From Ryuthela nishihirai (lineage: Eukaryota; Arthropoda; Arachnida; Araneae; Heptathelidae): a stretch of DNA of 64,000 nt. The notes beneath the pieces were generated by a model. It made no database searches. It was not told the origin of the DNA and saw nothing but the letters and a program-made list of their open reading frames with translations. The stretch lies in assembly GCA_038380435.1 (NCBI GenBank), contig JAWZYU010000001.1:14054001-14118000 (forward strand), read 5' to 3'. Of the stretch, positions 22,779 to 32,780 are shown one piece after another. The translations under genes were made by a program, and so were the position numbers. Each line of letters begins with the position of its first letter. Positions within the stretch are counted from its first letter, which is position 1.

Positions 22779-24295
22779 TGTTATTGCGGTTAGAAAGAAA
22801 AATACGTCAAATTAGCGCGGTGACCACGGATTAGCTTCAATTGGTTTCTGTGACCCAAGTATGTTCGAACCTGAGTTTATTGCGGCTAGAAAAAGAGTAT
22901 AATTAGAGATTGCAAAATTATTGTGTTGAAATGTGGCAGTAGCAGAATGTGAAGAAATTAAGAATGTTAAATATTGTGATTTTAGTGACTTTAGTGATTT
23001 AAATTGTGATTTTAGTGAGAATTGTATACTATGTTTTGAGCGAGGAATTTCAGGAGCATCTGTTAAAACAAGTGTTATATTGAAGTATAGAAAGTGATTT
23101 GAATTAAATGTTTAGTGCTAAGAAATAAGTATAAGACTATAGCTAGGCCCAGGTGTAGAGTGTATGAAGGAAGTATTAGAGATTTCGACTAGGGACTATA
23201 TCATGATATTTTAGATAGGAGTGATTTTTTTTTTCCTTGTGTTACTGTTAAGTTGCATTTCTGTGTGCGCCTCCATTGCACTTAGGAGGTACAAAAAACC
23301 CAACACACAGCACAACATACAGCACACGGGGAATGGCGGGACAAATAAGTGGAAACACCAAAAGGTTTAATTAGGATATAGCGTGTAAGATGTTGATTAT
23401 TGTACAGATAAACTAATTTGAGAATTGCTCAATTTTATATGTGTATTACATTGTTAAGATTTTTAGTTAAAAATTAATGGAGTTAGTAAGATATGTGTGA
23501 ATTAAGTAATCGTGTGAGAGAGATAATTATTGATGCGTGATATAGATAGAAATTGTTTTAAAGAGATTTTCGAGGTTGCTTAACAGTTTGTGGTTTGTTA
23601 CTGTTGTTATTACAGATAAGGCTTCAGTATATTTTTGAAATGTTTTCATTGTATAGAAATGCTTAAGATTATCGTAAGAGTTGTTAAATTCGGAGATTGT
23701 GGTTTAATGCAGTTTAAAAACGTGTAATTTGTTTTGAAAAGTTTTCTGATGAGTTAATCGGTTAAACGATGTCGAGAATTAGTGCTAAGAGTATATAATA
23801 GTGGAATCCATTGTAGTGAAGTTTTGCACGAAAGTGATCACTGCCCAGTAGCTCAATTGGATAGAGCGGCTGACCCACAATCAGCAGGTGTAGGGTGCGG
23901 ATCCCACCTGGACATGTCAGCTTTCTTAATTCACTACACTGCTCGAGTGTCATAGTTTTCTTTTGAGGAAGGAGTATCGCAGATAGTGATAGAGTTCAGT
24001 GATTTTTGTGTGTGTAATTAAAGTTAAGAATTTTAAGTTAAGTTAGATAGCCAGTTAATAGGTTTTTGTTTGTGAAGTTAGTGAAGTATCAAGACTGTAG
24101 TTTGAGATAGTAAGAGTCTTACGAGATATTCAGAAGGTTTTGTGAAGTGTTGGTTGAAAGGTTAAGACATTGAAAAAATATTGTATTAAGGTGTTATTGA
24201 TTAAGAAGTATATTGCAGTCGGATTGAGTGATAGTAGATAAAAGTGTATAAGTTGATAATTATATATCTGGTATTAGAGTTTAAAGAAAATTATA
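22779..24295 (+). other. leader of the LTR element
   Basis: About 1.5 kb of AT-rich leader between the primer site and the ORF start, with no open frame of note. It contains the partial duplication of the primer region (22806-22884) and a 73-nt tRNA-like segment (23842-23914). Confidence 0.7.
23842..23914 (+). other. tRNA-like cloverleaf segment in the leader
   Basis: Exactly 73 nt that fold as a tRNA. The acceptor stem TGCCCAG/CTGGACA pairs 6 of 7. The D-arm is GCTCAATTGGATAGAGC. The anticodon stem GCTGA/TCAGC is perfect around the loop CCCACAA (anticodon position CAC, Val). The variable loop is five bases. The T-arm TAGGG-TGCGGAT-CCCAC pairs three of five. Position 33 is C and not U, and the T-loop lacks TTC, so it may be a decayed or captured tRNA and not a functional gene. 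The short minus ORF across it is a shadow. Confidence 0.6.
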
Positions 24296-26635
24296 ATGGC
24301 ACATGGAATATTGTATACGTCTGCACACGGCACTAAGTATCCACAGCATAAGAACCGTAGTAACTCATTTGGCAGGAATGCTAGGCATCATCAGAAGGAA
24401 TGTTTCGAGTGTGGAAATTTTGGCCATTTTGCCCGAGACTGCACCAAGAAGAGGAATTTAAATGTTAAGCATTACCAATACAGTGGTCCCGATAGTTACA
24501 CTGAGCATTGCCCCCCACACTCTGCCTACTCAGGACAAAAACAGGCTTTTAATAATCCAGCAAAAATTTCGGAATCAAAAACTTTGGCATTTTGCCCTTC
24601 AGAACATTTAGACCGCTACAATCTCGAGAAACGCCAGCAGGAAGAAACCCCCTCGGTCAGTTTAATTAAGCAAACCCCATTGTACCAAATTTTGGAAGCT
24701 GAGCTAGGACCACCCCCCATGCATTGGAGTAAAGTAGAAGACATCGACGTCCTTCGAATGGTGGCAACCGTTTTTACCCCTCTGGGATTAGAGCAAGATG
24801 AGGAAGTGCGCGATTTAGTGGAAGTTGTGTTCGACATTAAAGGTCTCAGGGATATAATTTTTGATGTTTTAAAGAAGCAAAGGTTAGCTCAGGAGAGGGA
24901 GGCGACACAGGAAAAATCGAGAAGTGAGGATGGGAATCGAACCCCCGTAGAGGAACCGTCAGAGAATGGAGGGAAGTCACTTATAATGACAACTTGCAGT
25001 AATGAAGAAGATATAAATAGGGATAGAAAGAGTTTCGAGGCATTAGATAATACTATGGAGGTAGATAGCCAAGTGGACAAGGAACAGAATAATGGGAAGA
25101 TAGAAGAGATAGTTGAAAAGCAAGCGAATGTATTGGATGCGAAACCGTTTCTAGAATTAGAAGAGTTAGTGCCCCTCCCCGAAGCTGTAACTGAAGCAGC
25201 AGAATTTGTCGTCTCCGACTGTAGCCCTGAGACACAAGTTGATACAGAGGAAGAGATTCCAACAGAAGTAGGAGTTTTGGCGCCCCCTCCCGAAGCCGGA
25301 AATGAAATCTCAGAGTTTGTCGCATATGACTGTAGCCCTCTAATCCGAACGGACACAGATGAAGCTAACCCGGACATACATACAGCAGATAGCAGCACGG
25401 AAGAAAATATACTGATTATTTGCACGCCCCTCCCAAGTAACTTGGAGGAAAAGCCCCCCGATGTGTCACTCAACGCTCTGCAGCCAGACGTAGAATGCAC
25501 AACCTCCCTTTCATGTTTTCCTGCTGCGGCGGAAATCGCCACCTGCTGTACGGACAGATCGGCGGAAGAATCAGCACCACCAAAGGCTCGATTTGTCATG
25601 CTAGAAACCGGTAGCCACATCGAGAGAGATCAGCCCCTACCTCGGCCAGCCCTAACTAACCCTCCTAGCCGCCGATTTGCAGAGGAAAATAGCCAAGAGA
25701 TATTGATAAGTAGCACACAGGTCCCAGAGAAAGGACAGAAGCGTAGTTTGAATGCGCATAAGTTTGAAGTAAAGAAAAGTGTAACGTATGTGTGTAAGAT
25801 GGGACCAGAGAAACGATCATTTAGCAAGGGTTTACCAGTAAGAAGAGTTAGGAAGAATTTTAGAAGTGGATTGAAATTTAGTAGAGTAACTAAATGTAAG
25901 GAAAAGAGCGCCGTTAATTCGCAGAGAATGAGTGTCAGGGTCAGAGAGGCCAGGTATATCCAAGTATTGAGAGCAAGTAAATTAGTTAAGCAATGGAAGA
26001 CTAGAAGAAAAAAGGGAGAACTAAATATTAGTTGTGTGGGTGGAAAAGCACAATCACAAAGTAGCAACGTATCCCCTCACAGAGACAGCGAAAGTATTAG
26101 CGTATCCGCAGAATTCGCCTTGGGGACTAGGATTTTGACCAGCCAGCCGCCCAGAAACACTCGCAGGGATCGTCCATCACCGCCAGTTGCTGTTGCCACC
26201 GAAGATCAAACTTATCGGCGCCGCAGCGGCTCATCAACGGCAGCGCGCCTGCAGCCGATGAGAAGAGAGCGGAATGCAAAGCAGGTTCTCCCCCACCCCC
26301 GCGCCCGCTACTCAGGAGAGACGAAGGACACGGGCAGCTATGACGCAACAACCAGCGCGAAGCGAGTCTTCGGCGCTCGCATCTCCGTGGTGACGTCAGC
26401 TGCTCATTCTCGGAATGGAGTCGGAAGCATAGAACGCTCACGCGAGAAATCGAGAGAAGTTCTCCCGTGCGCGGTGGCCCGGCCGCAAGCAGATGGTGAC
26501 GCTTTGGGAAACCTGGCGGGACAGCAGGTTCTACGCACCCCCCCCCACACACACACGTTCAATCAATCAATCAGCCGGAAGGAACGAAGCAGCTATTTGA
26601 AACAGTGTAGACAGAGTGCAAAGCCCTCCATTTGA
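24296..26635 (+). CDS. CCHC zinc-knuckle protein of the LTR element (779 aa)
   Basis: An intact frame that starts at the first ATG after the leader. Residues 38-51 (CFECGNFGHFARDC) form a perfect Cx2Cx4Hx4C knuckle, the nucleic-acid-binding motif of retroviral-type nucleocapsids. In ordinary gag it lies near the C-terminus, whereas here it is N-terminal. Residues about 130-200 look helical and folded (YQILEAELGPPPMHW...). A long acidic, Ser/Pro/Glu-rich middle follows, with a 34-residue duplication (LPEAVTEAAEFVVSDCSP at about 291 and PPEAGNEISEFVAYDCSP at about 325). The C-terminal third is Arg/Lys/Ser-rich. No major-homology-like capsid segment, protease DTG or RT is visible. Most likely a gag-derived or accessory RNA-binding protein. 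The minus-strand frames of 243, 145 and 141 aa are shadows. Confidence 0.8.
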   Translation: MAHGILYTSAHGTKYPQHKNRSNSFGRNARHHQKECFECGNFGHFARDCTKKRNLNVKHYQYSGPDSYTEHCPPHSAYSGQKQAFNNPAKISESKTLAFCPSEHLDRYNLEKRQQEETPSVSLIKQTPLYQILEAELGPPPMHWSKVEDIDVLRMVATVFTPLGLEQDEEVRDLVEVVFDIKGLRDIIFDVLKKQRLAQEREATQEKSRSEDGNRTPVEEPSENGGKSLIMTTCSNEEDINRDRKSFEALDNTMEVDSQVDKEQNNGKIEEIVEKQANVLDAKPFLELEELVPLPEAVTEAAEFVVSDCSPETQVDTEEEIPTEVGVLAPPPEAGNEISEFVAYDCSPLIRTDTDEANPDIHTADSSTEENILIICTPLPSNLEEKPPDVSLNALQPDVECTTSLSCFPAAAEIATCCTDRSAEESAPPKARFVMLETGSHIERDQPLPRPALTNPPSRRFAEENSQEILISSTQVPEKGQKRSLNAHKFEVKKSVTYVCKMGPEKRSFSKGLPVRRVRKNFRSGLKFSRVTKCKEKSAVNSQRMSVRVREARYIQVLRASKLVKQWKTRRKKGELNISCVGGKAQSQSSNVSPHRDSESISVSAEFALGTRILTSQPPRNTRRDRPSPPVAVATEDQTYRRRSGSSTAARLQPMRRERNAKQVLPHPRARYSGETKDTGSYDATTSAKRVFGARISVVTSAAHSRNGVGSIERSREKSREVLPCAVARPQADGDALGNLAGQQVLRTPPHTHTFNQSISRKERSSYLKQCRQSAKPSI

Positions 26636-26644
26636 ATAATAGAC

Positions 26645-27660
26645 TTGAGATTTGAGAAATAACTATAAATGAGTTTGCTATTGGAGATTTGAGTTTTGTT
26701 AGAAGTGTCTTGATTATCGATTTGAGTTTTTGAGCAGTAATTTTGTCACTATTAAATGAATTGATGGAGGAATAATTTTAGATGATCATTGTCAGAGTAA
26801 CTTGGAAATACTTATGAATGATTTTGTTAGTAGTTTGCTAATCAGAGATTTGAGTTTTTTTTGAAGTGTCTTGATTATCGATTTGAGTTTTTGAGCAGTA
26901 ATTTTGTCACGAGTAAATGAATTGATGGAGAAATAATTTTAAATGATCATTGTCAGAGTAACTTGAAAAAAAAATTATTTTGTTATCAGAGATTTGAGTT
27001 TTTGAGAAGTAATTTTGTCACGATTAAATGAATTGATGGAGAAAAATTTTAAATGATCATTGTCAGAGTAACTTGAAAAAAAAATGATTTTGTTATCAGA
27101 GATTTGAGTTTTTGAGAAGTAATTTTGTTACTATTAAATTAATTTTTTTTTTTGAGAAGTATTTTTGTCACTATTAGATGAATTAATGGAGAGATAATTT
27201 GAGATGATCATTGTCAGAGTAACTTGAAAAAAAAAATGATTTTGTTATCAGAGATTTGAGTTTTTGAGAGGTAATTTTGTCAGGATTAAATGAATTGATG
27301 GAGAGATAATTTTTGATGATCATTGTCAGAGTAACAATTAGATGATTTTGTGATTATAAGAGTAATTGTAGATGATTTTGCTATTATAGGAGTAATAGTT
27401 GGATGATCTTGCTAGTATAAAGTGAGTTCACTATTAAATGAATTAATGGAGAGATAATTTGAGATGATTATTGTCAGAATAACTTGAAAAAAAAATGATT
27501 TTGTTATCAGAGATTTGAGTTTTTGAGAAGTAATTTTGTCAGGATTAAATGAATTGATGGAGAGAATTTTTGATGATCATTATAAGAGTAATTGTAGATG
27601 ATTTTGCTATTATAGGAGTAATAGTTAGATGATTTTGTAGTATAAAGTGTTTTACTGAGA
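26645..27660 (+). repeat. degenerate tandem repeats in the LTR element
   Basis: About six or seven copies of a 110-160 bp unit containing 'gagatttgagttttt', 'aattttgtcac', 'ttaaatgaattgatgga' and 'gatcattgtcagagtaactt'. The unit length varies through short A-runs and internal deletions. Copies start near 26685, 26840, 26985, 27095, 27246 and 27506. Non-coding, between the ORF and the 3' LTR. Confidence 0.8.
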
Positions 27661-28130
27661 AAGGATTTTTGTTTTATTGTTGGAATTGTAACTAACTTCA
27701 GGAAGTTCTTGCTAATTAGAAGTGTAATCTGTACCATAAGATTGTTAAGTTCTATGTAACAGTGAGTCACGTGGCGGTAAGCACGAAGACAGACTGTGTG
27801 TTTGCAACTTGAGTACATGTGGAAAGCCAGATTGGTGACCCTTTTCCCTGTTTTCTCTATTTCATGTGCTGTGGAGCCTCCTGCAACCGACGCCCACCAG
27901 AGCGGCCCAGCCGGACCCCAACTGTGAATCACTGGACTTTCTTGGTGTTGTGCAACAATATGAACTGTGTGACCTCTTAGACTGTTTGCAACAGATGGAC
28001 TCATGAAGGAAAGGCCAGATTCCAGATCGTGATGGGTGACCCTGGAGATCATCTTCAACAATATAGTGCCATCTTCAGTGCAGTACGGTCAGTGACCTTT
28101 TCCCTGCCCCGCCTGTCCTCCTCTCTCGCT

Positions 28131-28143
28131 AAAGGGGGATAGG
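28131..28143 (+). promoter_or_regulatory. polypurine tract
   Basis: AAAGGGGGATAGG lies immediately 5' of the 3' LTR, the expected place for the plus-strand DNA primer of an LTR retrotransposon. Confidence 0.75.
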
Positions 28144-28145
28144 TG

Positions 28146-29095
28146 TGTCGTGCCCCCAGGAATTGATCCTGCGGACACGACTTGGGCTAAAAGGTCCTTG
28201 AATATGTTTTTCTCGAAGTGTGAACAAAGACCTGGTTAGTCATCGCGGTTCCAAGAACTTACCAGTTCAACTGGATGACACCAGTGTCCGGCATCGCCCC
28301 AGGAGCCAAGAACTTCCGGACCCAGAGTTCGGACCCGCCACCAAAGAGGCCGAGTAGGCGGAGCGATGCACCCGACGTCCAATGGCAAGCGCCCGCGTCA
28401 GCTTACGACGCTGACCACCGCTAGAGGTCGGTGTGGAGAGGAGCGGCAATTTTGAACTGCTCAAGAGGAGAGAAAGGACTTGTCTCCATGTGTTTGGACA
28501 GCGAAGACGTCTTTTCTTGGCCGGGAATCGGCAAGGTTTTAATGTACCTAGTTAGTTAGAACTGTTTTAATTTTTCGTCTAGCTATACCTAGGCGATGGG
28601 CCTTCAACGGACAGTGCTGATCTTCGCAACAAAGGCTCCTGCAGCGACCACCTCATCCAACAGGTAGGGTCACCCTCATTCATAAATCTGGTATCCTTTC
28701 CACAAAGTCTGCTAACCGCCACTGTGTTCTGGGGAAGAGCCCCGTACTTGGACTTTAGAGCTGGTAGCTCAGCCACATGAACAGACTTTCGCCTAAACGG
28801 TTTGGCGTCTAATTGTAAAGGCGGTCATCGCCTGAGAACTAGTAAGTTCGGCTGTATTCCCCGAAGGGAACTCCTGGTCCTGAAGTTTATTTTTCGCAAT
28901 GTACTATAAATAAATTATGTTTAAATGGTAATATCTGACTACTCCCTGTCTTTTCCAAGATTGAGTCACGTGTGGGTTATTGCAGAGGTTTCCTTCTCGA
29001 AAGTCTGCACAAGTAACAGCACGGCCAAAATAGAACGGGAGGGAGTCAGAAATTTAATGACGGACCGCCCTCATAAGAAAGGAGGGTTCACGTCA
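28146..29095 (+). repeat. 3' LTR
   Basis: 950 bp, equal in length to the 5' LTR and differing at about two positions, so the insertion is recent. It is followed directly by the CATG target duplication and the minisatellite. Confidence 0.95.
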
Positions 29096-29905
29096 CATGT
29101 AGTGAATTGGTGAATGCATATGGTGAATAAGTGAATACGTATAGTGAATGAGTGAATACGTATAGTGAATGACTGAATGCATGTAGTGAGTGTGTGAGTG
29201 AATGCATATAGTGAGTGTGAGTGAATACATATAGTGAGTGTGAGTGAATGCATGTAGTGAGTGTGAGTGAATGCATGTAGTGAGTGTGAGTGAATGCATG
29301 TAGTGAGTGTGAGTGAATGCATGTAGTGAGTGTGTGAGTGAATGCATGTAGTGAATGTGTGAGTGAATGCATGTAGTCAGCGTGCGAGTGAATGCATGTA
29401 GTGAGCGAGTGGATACATGTAATGAGTGAGTGAATGCATGTAATGAGCGAGTGAGTGAATGCATGCAATGAGCGAGTGAGTGAATGCATGTAGTGAGCGA
29501 GTGAATGCATCAAGTGAGCGAGCGAGTGAATGCATGTAGTTAGCGAGCGAGTGAATGCATGTAGTTAGCGAGAGAGTGAATGTATGTAGTGAGCGAGCGA
29601 GTGAATGCATGCATTGAGTGAGTGAGTGAGTGAATGCATCTAGTGAGCGAATGAGCGAGTGAGTGAATGCATCTAGTGAGCGAATGAGCGAGTGAGTGAA
29701 TGCATGTATTGAGCGAGCTAGTGAATGCATGTAGTGAGCGAGTGAGTGAATGCATGTAGTGAGCGATTGAGTGAAAGCATGTAGTGAGCGATTGAGTGAA
29801 AGCATGTAGTGAGCGATTGAGTGAATGCATGTAGTGAGCGAGTGAGTGAATGCATGTAGTGAGCGAGTGAGTGAATGCATGTAGCGAGTGAGTGAATGTG
29901 TATGT
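29096..29905. repeat. minisatellite, right part
   Basis: About 810 bp of 21-25 bp units of the form gtagtgag(c/t)g(ag)tgagtgaatgcat, continuing the array at 21690-21793. The left third uses 'gtgtgagtgaatgcat' units and the right two-thirds 'gcgagtgagtgaatgcat' units. All three minus-strand frames stay open (HSLTHSLHAF-like repeats) only because the units lack stops. None is a gene. Confidence 0.95.
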
Positions 29906-30203
29906 GTTGTACCAGAGCCTCATGTTAGCCATCCATTACCTGAGGTTTTACCTAAAGATAAAAGGAACTTTTGAGGAAATCAACAGATAATGGATGTTGC
30001 CCGTCTCCCACGATCTAGGACGTCTGAGGGTGGCTTTTGGGGGAGACATTTTTTTTTTCTTTTTTTTTTTTTTTTTTCTTTTTTTCAACATTGTTTACCT
30101 TTTTCTTTCTCTCTTTACTTTGACAATCTCTCCACTCTCCCATTTCACCTGTTTGCACTCTCATATTTCATTCGCAGAATTCTCACACATGAAGTCTATC
30201 ATC
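29906..30203. other. non-coding, long T-rich tract
   Basis: A T-rich tract of about 40 nt at 30049-30087 (only two interrupting Cs) follows a short unique segment. The two overlapping plus frames of 79 and 81 aa translate the T-run and are not supported. Confidence 0.5.
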
Positions 30204-30851
30204 TTACCAAAAAGCATACAGGACAATAAAAAGATGTAAAATGGAGAATGCCAACACGACACGTAGTGCGAAGAGGATGACACCATATTCATCTGTTTCA
30301 GGAGCAGAGACATCATATTCCTCTATTTGAGGAGCAGAGACATCATATTCCTCTATTTGAGGAGCAGAGACATCATATTCATCTATTTGAGGAGCAGAGA
30401 CATCATATTCATCTATTTGAGGAGCAGAGACATCATATTCATCTATTTGAGGAGCAGACACATCATATTCATCTCTTTGAGGAGCAGAGACATCATATTC
30501 ATCTATTTGAGGAGCAGAGACATCATATTCATCTATTTGAGGAGCAGAGACATCATATTCATCCACCGAAAATTCTTCTGATACATATTTCGTGGGTGGA
30601 ATGTTTATCATTTCGAGTGTTATGACACTGTGGTCGTTGCGAGTGGAGGGGATATAGAATATTAATGTTTCTGGTGGCTGGCTACGCTCATTGCTCCCCT
30701 CCATACTCCCTAAACAACAGGAGCAACAAAGGTTCTTCATCTGTTTCCACCTTCGACGGAGGCATTCCCTGCCCCTCCTTGCAAAACTTGACGCGCGTTG
30801 GCGTACATTAAACGCTCTGCGCGTACGATCAGCAGTAGGCATCCTGCCCAT
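30204..30851 (-). CDS. decapeptide-repeat protein with C-terminal membrane segment (215 aa)
   Basis: An intact single-exon frame, the best candidate host gene in the window. Residues 1-36 are strongly basic (many RR pairs). A Cys cluster LCCSCCLG (41-48) could be lipidated. Residues 95-184 are nine tandem copies of a decapeptide, consensus QIDEYDVSAP, with Q-R and Q-I-E variants, and a tenth partial copy (ETDEYGV) follows. Residues about 191-214 (VILFALRVVLAFSILHLFIV...) form one hydrophobic helix ending at the C-terminus, so a tail-anchored or Cys-anchored membrane protein is plausible. I recognise no family. On DNA the repeat is a 30-bp minisatellite (about 30280-30568). The plus-strand 84-aa frame is its shadow. 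An A/T-rich TATA-like stretch lies about 55 bp upstream. Function unknown. Confidence 0.6.
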   Translation of the reverse strand: MGRMPTADRTRRAFNVRQRASSFARRGRECLRRRWKQMKNLCCSCCLGSMEGSNERSQPPETLIFYIPSTRNDHSVITLEMINIPPTKYVSEEFSVDEYDVSAPQIDEYDVSAPQIDEYDVSAPQRDEYDVSAPQIDEYDVSAPQIDEYDVSAPQIDEYDVSAPQIEEYDVSAPQIEEYDVSAPETDEYGVILFALRVVLAFSILHLFIVLYAFW

Positions 30852-30859
30852 TCAACTCA

Positions 30860-31645
30860 ATACAAATAATATTCAGCATACACTATCTAGAAACTACTTC
30901 AAATATAAATATCTCGAATCAAAGAACACTTACATTCGCATCCAAAACATCGTCTTAACGCTTCTAAGGAAAGATTTCCTTTAAACTCGTAATTGTTTTT
31001 CAGTTACATTGTTCAGAATTTTGAATAATTAAGATTTTAATTTGTTGCGTCTGCTGAAGGTTTATAATGCCAGATACAGGTAACAATGAGAATCATTTTC
31101 GCATATTAATATTTATCTATTTATTTTTGATGGCGACCATTTTGAATATATTAAAATTAGTTTGGGGAACTGCAAATGGTCATTTCATGAAATCACATCG
31201 CTTACATATTTATCTGTTTCTTTAATCCACACACGTGATCAAAAAAGCGCTTAAATGATTAAAAGTTAAACTTTCTGAATAGTAACTTATTTCGTCATCA
31301 CATGATAGGACTGTATTATAATACTTTTGTAACAGTCTTGTTATTTTTCTGTGATATTTCAGGTTACTTTTAAATAATTGCACTTATCTAGATAAAAAAA
31401 AAATCTGCATTTATATTAACAGATTTCTATGTGAGTGCTTTGCTGCTTATCTTGGCAGGATTTTTCTGTAGATTTAACAGTGCAGGTTTCGTGTCTCTGA
31501 TAATGATCATGCCTGTATGATTGTCTCTAATGTGTGCTAGCTTAACTTGTCTGATTGTTGCAATTTCGATTTCCATAATATTTAATTCTGGATTACATTT
31601 CCATCCTTAGTTCATGTTGACGGTAGGGATGAAGATGCCTGCTGT
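30860..31645. other. AT-rich DNA, no gene seen
   Basis: No supported coding or repeat feature. Confidence 0.4.
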
Positions 31646-31647
31646 AG

Positions 31648-31763
31648 CTGTGATATGTGCTTGTTTAGGGAACCGTCTGTATAAATGACAAAATGCTGGA
31701 GGCCGTCCCTTCCAGCATTTTGCCATTTATACAGACTGTTCCCTAAACAAGAAAATATCGCAG
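31648..31763. repeat. hairpin/foldback repeat
   Basis: Near-perfect arms of 41 bp (31660-31700 and 31711-31751), each containing 'gtttaggga' and 'tttatac'-type blocks in inverse order, around a spacer of about 10 bp. Weaker pairing extends the arms outward to 31648 and 31763. Transcribed, it would form a strong hairpin. Confidence 0.85.
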
Positions 31764-32029
31764 GGGGTGGGGGGATTGCTTATGAGGGGGTAATAATAAG
31801 TGAGTTAAGTTGACTACCAGAGGATTGTTTCATGTATAGACTGGAATGACAAATGCTAAGTGAAAATTTAAATGTTCGTGAAATTAAAAAGTGCAAAAAG
31901 AAAAGAAAAGAAATAGACAGTTTTGACTTCGCAGCTGATAAATGTAATGGAAAGTTATGGGAAGAGTAAGGAGAAGCAAATATTTTGCATATGCCTGAAC
32001 GCGTACTCTAATAAAGCCACAGTTTTGCC

Positions 32030-32403
32030 TCGAGGGTGGGCTGGCTCAGTTGGCAGTGTGCCAGGCTTATAATCTGCAGTTCCGAGGTTCTAATCCCAGC
32101 TGGGAGAGTGTTGTGATTTATCTCTGCAAAGCTCCCCACCCTCGGTCAGTAAGGGACACTGATGGGCTTGGAAAGGCCGCCATCCGTCTATTGGGACATT
32201 GAGCCATAACCCTGTGAGTGGGAGAACCATACCCTGTGCACGTTAAAGAACACGCTGGATGACTTGACAGGAGACTATCGTCTGTCTCCTAACAGCTGTC
32301 CAGTGGGTCCCCTTCCCCCCGACCTTCGCTTAGTCCTCGGAGTTTTTATGATACAGCCATTTAGTCCGTTGTGGGCAAAAAAAGGGCAGGCTCAGAGGGG
32401 AAA
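32030..32403 (+). repeat. SINE-1 copy, near full length
   Basis: Plus orientation, with tRNA-like head GGCTGGCTCAGTTGGCAGTG, box-B-like GGTTCTAATCCC, the full body and a tail ending ggctcagagggg. It is more diverged than the copies at 41, 61 and 63 kb. A possible degraded target duplication is 'cacagttttg' (about 32019) versus 'cacaggtttg' (about 32412). Confidence 0.85.
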
Positions 32404-32672
32404 CCACCATTCACAGGTTTGTCATGTCACAACTCATTTTGGCTCGTAGCTCTTACTTCACACTGGTTCATTAATGCAACATAGAGTGTGCAGTCTATCC
32501 TATGTATGGTCCAAGGTTGATACTGTCGATCAGTAATTGGCTACCTGTGACTGGCATTGTCTGCAAGTCCAGTTGGTGACCGGCTGTCAGATCTTTCCTG
32601 TTATATTAAATGAAAAAATATTAATTTAAAATACATTTCCTTATGATTTTCTTTGTACAGTATAATTATGGG

Positions 32673-32780
32673 TATAATATATTTTTTATGATAAAGGTGT
32701 TGTTCCTAAGGATTTTACTAGATCTATTATTATCCCAATTTTGAAAAAAAAAGTGATCGCAATTCTTGTGATAATTATAA
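32673..32780 (+). repeat. RTE-like LINE fragment (copy E)
   Basis: About 100 bp on the plus strand translate as YDKGVVPKDFTRSIIIPILK followed by a shifted SDRNSCDNY. This matches the FYDKGMVPKDFTRAIIIPIF / GDRSSCDNY block of copies A-C. Confidence 0.8.

Larger units (their letters stand above)
21794..29095 (+). mobile_element. young LTR retrotransposon lacking pol
   Basis: A 7302-bp element with two 950-bp LTRs starting TGTCGTG and ending CGTCA, flanked by the 4-bp target duplication CATG (21790-21793 and 29096-29099). The 5402-bp interior carries a tRNA-His-type primer site, a leader of about 1.5 kb with a tRNA-like segment, one 779-aa ORF with a CCHC knuckle, a repeat tract of about 1 kb, and a polypurine tract. 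No protease, reverse transcriptase or integrase motif is readable on either strand. It should therefore depend on proteins from another element, although what the ORF does is unknown. Confidence 0.93.

Noticed and set aside
24889..25620. 243-aa minus-strand frame opposite the 779-aa ORF
   Set aside because: It overlaps the plus-strand ORF completely, has Ser/Val-rich composition explained by the antisense of an acidic Glu/Ser-rich protein, and shows no domain. The 145- and 141-aa minus frames are rejected likewise.
29071..29932. Several minus-strand frames of 83-167 aa made of HSLTHSLHAFTHS-like repeats
   Set aside because: All three frames of the minisatellite stay open because the unit lacks stops on that strand. 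This is not coding evidence.
30280..30568. Regular 30-bp repeats that could look like a CRISPR array
   Set aside because: There are no spacers. The units are head-to-tail, in frame, and translate to a decapeptide within an intact ORF in animal DNA.
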